64,000 bases of DNA from Tetranychus cinnabarinus. Its lineage: Eukaryota > Arthropoda > Arachnida > Trombidiformes > Tetranychidae. How positions within the stretch are numbered: the stretch's first letter is position 1; each line of letters begins with the position of its first letter. Position numbers and translations under genes: made by a program. Shown in pieces: positions 58,920 through 64,000 of this stretch. The stretch is taken from assembly GCA_022266195.1 (NCBI GenBank), contig WHVY01000005.1:3720001-3784000 (forward strand), given 5' to 3'. The notes below the pieces were generated by a model. That model made no database searches. It had not been told where the DNA came from and saw nothing but the letters and a program-made list of their open reading frames with translations.

Positions 58920-60875
58920 GACTATTTCCAACCTTGATTAATTGATATTGTATCATTTTCAAACAAAAAACATTATGCCTGTCAATTTACTGTAACTATC
59001 CTGTAGGCTAGTGTAAATACAGAATACAGGGAAAAATCAGAAGTTCAAAATTTGACAATAATGATGGGCACAATATTAATACAATAATGACAATGTTTCA
59101 AATGATTGTTTTTTGTCACAATGACAACACAGTTGAATCAACTTTGTAAAAATTAATTGTAACGACAATTATAAATACATATAAAAAAATATTCATCTCA
59201 AACAAATAAAGTAACTCTATTAATGATTGCCATCAACATTACCACTGATTGGTAAATTAACTTTCATTGAACATTAAACCCACCAACACAACAAGATCCA
59301 TTGAGCAAAGTAAATTGCTAAAAAACGGAAACATCTAATTAACAATTGAGGCCAAAATCCGGTGAAAGTGAATTGAGTTCCGGTCAATGTTGAATTTTAA
59401 GTAAATTGTCGTCAAGTATTTGTAAAAAAATGGCCCAGGGCATCGGCAAAGTGTAAAAAAGCAGTCAAGATCAAAGTTATTCAACAAGGAAAAAAAGGTA
59501 AGAGAAGAAATTTTTTTCTTCTTCCTCTCTTTTACTTCGTTTTTTGCCTTAAATTTTCTTCTTCTTCATCCTCTTCATCTTCATCTTCCTCTTCTTCCTC
59601 TCCTTTCTTCAGTATCTTCTGCTTCTTGATTTTTCCCTTTCTCTCATCTTGCTAAATCTTCATATAATAAGACGTCTTGATGTCTTTTTGTCTTCTCTCT
59701 TTTTTAACCTCCTTCTTCTTTATTTCCCCTTCGCTTCCTGTGTCTTCATTTCTTTCTTCCTCTCTTCTAATCATTTTTGCCCCTCTCTTTTCTCTTTCTT
59801 TTCTGCTTCTTCCTTTCCTTTCCCACCTTTCTTCCCTCTTCTCCCTTTTTGCTTCACAGCGCAGGCAGACTTTACTTGGATCTCGTGTTGTTGCACTGCT
59901 GTTTGATGATCACCATTCTAACACTGTAAAACATATTTTAGTAGTTCAATTGTAATCATTTTAACTGTTAATTCTGTGATTGTTTCTTTATTCTCTTTCT
60001 CCCTCTCACTCTATTTCTTTATATTTATACCTTAGTTAAAGTTTAATGGTTACAATTACAATTAATTTCCAGCGTAACTACAATGAAGAAAGGAAAACTT
60101 GAAAGTAAAAGTGACAGTATGATCTGACCCACAGAGATTTGGATTGACCTTTATTGGTATACCAAGCTTTTTCCTCAACTATCAACTTTCTTCATTACTT
60201 GGAAACATCCATATTAACTTGATCGTTACCATTGCTGTCATCATCAACATTTTCCATCGTTATTTTCAGCCAAACTGTCTTAAATTGGCAACCTCCACAA
60301 CAACAGCAACAAATTCAACAACTGCCTTGTTATTTTTTCTTCTCTCCATTGGATCAAATGGTTATCAATATGATTATTTAGTATTTATGTTATTATAATT
60401 AGTATTCTCTATTAACGCCGGTAATCAAAAAGGAAGATGATTTTGTGATAAATAACGTCAACCAAACCAATTTAATTGTTAATCTATTTTGTATCATTTT
60501 TGTTTCGCCACTTCTACACTGTACTTCAACTTCCATTGTAATAGAGTTCATCTGTGTTTGTTGAATTTGCCTCTTTTTTTCTCGCAACCTTTTTTGTTTT
60601 ATTATCTTCAGCAATCGACAACCATCAATTGAAACAAGCAAACCTTTATTGGCCAACATTTAAACGCATGGTAATCAATCAACAATTGAACTTTTCTAAT
60701 CCAGTTCTCGGTGATCAAGGAAACAAGTAAAATTTGATGAAAAATCAAAGGCAAACCATGTTCTTCTCTTGTTGACTCAACATTTTTTCGCTTTGTTACC
60801 CATTCTGGTTGTTTTCCTGGTTTTTTTTACCATTTTTTGTTTCCATGCCATGATATTTAATATTATTTAATAGTG
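58920..60875. other. Spacer with long pyrimidine tract
   Basis: A CT-rich tract spans about 59515-59860, containing CTTCTTCATCCTCTTCATCT. Open frames across it are compositional. The remainder probably holds the POSH promoter; no TATA box stands out. Confidence 0.45.
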
Positions 60876-61147
60876 ATGTCTTTAATTATAATGGACAAAA
60901 GTGATATTTTTAGTGATTTACTTGAATGTTCCGTATGCTTTGAGCAATTAGATTATACCTCAAAGGTATTACCCTGTCAACACACCTTCTGTAAAAGATG
61001 CCTTGAGGAGATTGTTCACGCTCACAAAGAATTACGATGTCCAGAATGTCGAATCAAAGTTGATATTAAAGTGGACGATTTACCAAGCAATATACTGCTC
61101 ATTCGACTTCTCGAGGGACTCAAAAACAATTCAAAACTAGCATCCAG
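60876..61147 (+). CDS. POSH: POSH/SH3RF first coding exon, RING E3 ligase (partial)
   Basis: 90 residues and two bases to a donor at CAG|GTAAGT. The RING finger of C3HC4 type is complete: LLECSVCFEQLDYTSKVLPC, QHTFCKRCLEEIV, LRCPECRIKV, followed by the hallmark DLPSNILLIRLLEGLKNN that continues directly after the RING in SH3RF proteins. POSH is a ubiquitin ligase and JNK-pathway scaffold with several SH3 domains. The SH3 exons are not seen and presumably lie beyond 64000. A short candidate exon at about 63861-63950 (encoding NNSGSRLNNNKIISASYQNL, donor uncertain) fits the phase. Confidence 0.88.
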
Positions 61148-61944
61148 GTAAGTCATTATTTTCATTCTTGTCATCTTCAAATACCTAAACTAAACATCCG
61201 TTTCAACATATTTTACATCTTTTTCATTTGCCTAAAATTTTTATCCTTTAAAATCAAGTGATGCTATTTCCATCCTGATCCATGTTTCCCCCTTTGACTC
61301 TCTTTGCTCAATAGATTTTCCCTGTTCCTACCATCCTTTCATGAACCCATCAATCTATTCTCGTCACCCAATTTTCTGGTTTTTAAAGGAATCATTTTTC
61401 CCATCTCTTGATGCATTTATACTCATTTTTATACGACTCATTCCAACTACTGCCATGATCATCATGAGCTTTACTTGGTTGAAATGGTATAAATCTAAAC
61501 AATTAGACCACTTTCATTTATCATCAGATAATTAATCTCTTTCTCATGGGTTAAGAACTCTTTTGTTTACTTATTCGTACATTCATCTAAATCTGTTAGC
61601 CAAAATTTTGCTTGAATGCTCATTGATTCTAATGGCTATTAAGGTCAACCAATAGTTGATATAATATCTAAATAATGGTGAAAAAGATGAGTAAATAGAT
61701 TGAGTCCAGGAATATGGAAATATCTAGACAGATGTTTGATTACAACAACAACAAAAAAGAAGATGAGAAACAATGTGAATAACTTTGATAATTTTAATAC
61801 ATATTTTCACTTTCAAATCATTGAAACCCAGGTGAAGGAAAAATAAAAAGGAGAAAGAAAAACGAAGAAGAAGAAGAAAGCAGGGAAAATGAAGATATTA
61901 TAATTGGATGGAAGATAAATTAATTGGTTTGTTGAGTTGAATTT

Positions 61945-62637
61945 TCATTTGTTGGAATCTGATTTCAAAAGATTCTGCAGCTTTTTGATGTAATTGATTG
62001 CCTCTCTCAACGTTTCAACCTTTGATAATCTTTTATCTCTACAAGGCTTGGGTAAAGGTAAATGTTGTCTTAACCTTTCAAAGCCTTCATTTACATTGCG
62101 TACTCGAGTCCTTTCTCGTTCATTTCGACGTCGAACAAAGGTTCTATTATCCATGAAAGGAGACTGATCAAGCATTCCTGGTAAAGGTATTCGACATTCA
62201 GGTCTAAAAGGGTCACAAGGAGATGAATGTTGCGATTGACTTGTATCATCATAATAATCATCAGGCCTTTCATTTTCAACTTCAATTGATTCCTCTGAAA
62301 TGGGACAATAACTGTCTTCAAGTGTAGCCATAGCAGCACCCAAAGGCGACTCTGCCGGTGAAATGGGTTGATAATTGGGGGAAGATAAACACTCATTTTC
62401 AATAACCTCACTACTTGCAGTTACACTTTTAGTCGATGCTATGACCGATGTAGTGATTGCGACTGGCTTTGCTTGCTCATAAACACTGTACCTTGAATCG
62501 GGTTCATCAGTCTCTTCATTCTTACCCATTCCTTGAGCCAAATTAGGATTGATCACAATCAATTGCGGTTGATTAGACGAAACATTAGTCACTACAGGTT
62601 CACCAATAATTTGATAATCAGTATAAACTGTCTCCAT
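61945..62637 (-). CDS. ASCL-type basic helix-loop-helix transcription factor
   Basis: Single exon, ATG at 62637, 230 residues. The first 160 residues are low-complexity, acidic and Ser-rich. The bHLH domain is at about 165-225: basic region RRRNERERTRVRNVNEGFER, helix 1 LRQHLP, a slightly enlarged loop (LPKPCRDK), then helix 2 RLSKVETLREAINYIKKLQN. VNEGFERLR and KRLSKVETLREAI resemble the ASCL3/4/5 branch more than proneural achaete-scute; HAND/PTF1A relatives are a less likely alternative. It would bind E-box DNA as a heterodimer with an E-protein such as Daughterless. It lies antisense, apparently inside the first intron of POSH. Confidence 0.85.
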   Translation of the reverse strand: METVYTDYQIIGEPVVTNVSSNQPQLIVINPNLAQGMGKNEETDEPDSRYSVYEQAKPVAITTSVIASTKSVTASSEVIENECLSSPNYQPISPAESPLGAAMATLEDSYCPISEESIEVENERPDDYYDDTSQSQHSSPCDPFRPECRIPLPGMLDQSPFMDNRTFVRRRNERERTRVRNVNEGFERLRQHLPLPKPCRDKRLSKVETLREAINYIKKLQNLLKSDSNK

Positions 62638-64000
62638 GATCACAATTGCAATGATGATTTAATGATGACGATGATGTGTTAATGAATAACAGAAATGATT
62701 CTTCAGACAAAGTTGATCAAAAATTGATCAAAGTTGAATAAAGTGAAGCCAATGATTAAACTACATTAAAAAGGATCCTTCACAGTCGTATAAAAAACTG
62801 AGTGTCCATCAAATGTCCACCAGTATTTTACGTTAACCTGATAACAAGAAAAAACAATTTACACGATCAATTGCAGCCTCCCAACTGATTGGCAACAGTT
62901 AATCTAGTGACTCTGTATTAGTCACAGACACCGAACGGGGCCGAGCTTAACTTGTACCATTGTAGTATTGAATGCGACAAAGTAAATACACCTGTAGTTA
63001 AAACAAATTTTAATCATTATCTTTCCCCTTTTCAACATCATCTTTTATCCTTCTCACTCTCACTGTCTTTCCAATTTCCATTCAATTTCTGGTGCAATTA
63101 AAATTCGATTCACAATTGCAGTCAACAAAAAACACTTTAAGGTACCGTGTGAGCGACATTGCCATAGACTCTTGCAGTTTTTTTTTATTTCCTGTGTTAC
63201 TCTTTTACCAATATTGCCAAAAAATGTCTACTTTTTTTCTCATGATTCAATCTGTCTATTTCAGGATACAATTTGGACACTTTTTCAGCTTCCAACTTTT
63301 ACTCTTGCCATTTTTAGGGTCAACTATGAATGATGATAATCCGGTTTCATTTATCCAAATATTGATCATTTGCTTGGGTTACCATTCATAGGCAAGAGTC
63401 AAAGAAATATGTGATTATTTGAAAGGAAAAAAATGAACACCAAAATCAAAATGATTCTGGATTCTATTTTTTTCAGGCTTCGATTTTCTTCTTTTTTATT
63501 ACCTCTTCAATTTGTATCCAAAAAACTTATCGACCCTTTACTTGGTCATTTGTCATTGAATTTAATTACTTTGTTGCTGTTATCTTCATCTTATTGTTAT
63601 ACTTATTGTTCAATTTATCAACATGATCCTCATCTTGAACTGAATCTTTCTCCAAAAGATTATGCTTATTTTTGCTGAAAATGAAATTGTATTTTTGGTC
63701 TTATTAGATCGCTAGGTATTTCTGCTTGTATTGTTGACTGTAATTTGTTTTGTATTTATTGGTTCAGATCATCTTAAGTGGTTGCCATCTTTTTTGCTCT
63801 TACATTTTTTGTGTCTCTTCTCCTCATCTTCCCATTTCTCTTCTTTTCCTCTTTTCCTGAGGAACAACTCAGGCTCTAGGTTGAATAATAACAAGATTAT
63901 AAGCGCAAGTTATCAAAATTTGGGTTCAATCTTCAATTCCTTTGGCATGATGTGAAGGTAACGCTGGTGATAAAAGAAGAAGAAATGTAAAGATGAAAAA
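62638..64000. other. Promoter side of bHLH gene and POSH intron
   Basis: No firm coding exon apart from the weak POSH candidate near 63861-63950. The window ends inside this stretch. Confidence 0.4.

Noticed and set aside
59515..59955. Two hydrophobic open frames in the CT-rich tract
   Set aside because: Composition-driven Phe/Leu/Ser runs, no splice sites and no domain.
1..64000. CRISPR arrays, tRNA or rRNA genes, prokaryotic operons
   Set aside because: No regularly spaced repeats, no cloverleaf-type A/B boxes and no operon structure; genes have spliceosomal introns.

Overview
This is nuclear DNA of an animal, and the gene content points to an arthropod. The best guess is a spider mite (Tetranychus-like), which is an inference from AT-rich sequence, short GT-AG introns, closely packed genes and arthropod orthologues (brat, Rheb, HIF prolyl hydroxylase, POSH, IFT56). 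No bacterial operon, CRISPR array, tRNA or rRNA was seen. Coding exons were assembled by hand from splice phase and family similarity, so exon edges are predictions.

Layout. 0.8-9.5 kb is a young duplicated block. A small tryptophan/acidic-rich protein gene is present three times. Two of these copies, each paired with an OXLD1-like gene, lie in a large imperfect inverted repeat (about 1.87-4.73 kb against 6.23-9.50 kb). The spacer carries a four-TM-type membrane protein gene. The right arm keeps an intact TMEM147 gene and the left arm only a deleted remnant. 10.4-12.1 kb is a single-exon RhoGAP, a copy of the last exon of the gene at 23.7-35.1 kb. 13.5-15.4 kb holds Rheb and a convergent small membrane protein gene; their upstream regions are inverted copies of each other. 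16.7-18.0 kb holds a broken BTB-like gene and a possible phosphatase/nuclease fragment. 18-23.7 kb is gene-poor. 23.7-35.1 kb is a complete F-BAR/C1/RhoGAP gene (GMIP/ARHGAP29/ARHGAP45 type) with one 5.8 kb intron. 36.1-39.2 kb is IFT56/TTC26. 40.3-43.7 kb is a brat-type TRIM-NHL gene without visible B-boxes. 45.8-47.4 kb is PIGQ (minus strand). 48.9-49.4 kb is an unrecognised gene (minus strand). 49.9-50.6 kb is a duplicated leader exon plus a second exon. 52.0-54.3 kb is an ACK/TNK2-like tail without a kinase domain. 57.0-58.4 kb is a HIF prolyl hydroxylase. 60.9 kb starts POSH/SH3RF (RING exon). 61.9-62.6 kb is an ASCL-type bHLH gene on the opposite strand.

The strongest theme is local duplication of gene pieces. 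Promoters, first exons and single domain exons have been copied, often inverted, next to other genes: the Rheb promoter, the brat/ACK leader exon, the RhoGAP exon, an F-BAR exon and the large palindrome. Three TA-flanked inverted-repeat elements (MITE-like) are also present. One is missing from the other palindrome arm and one supplies the stop codon of PIGQ. Functionally the genes are mostly housekeeping or signalling (mTORC1 activation, Rho control, ciliary transport, GPI anchor synthesis, hypoxia sensing, translational repression) with no evident shared pathway.
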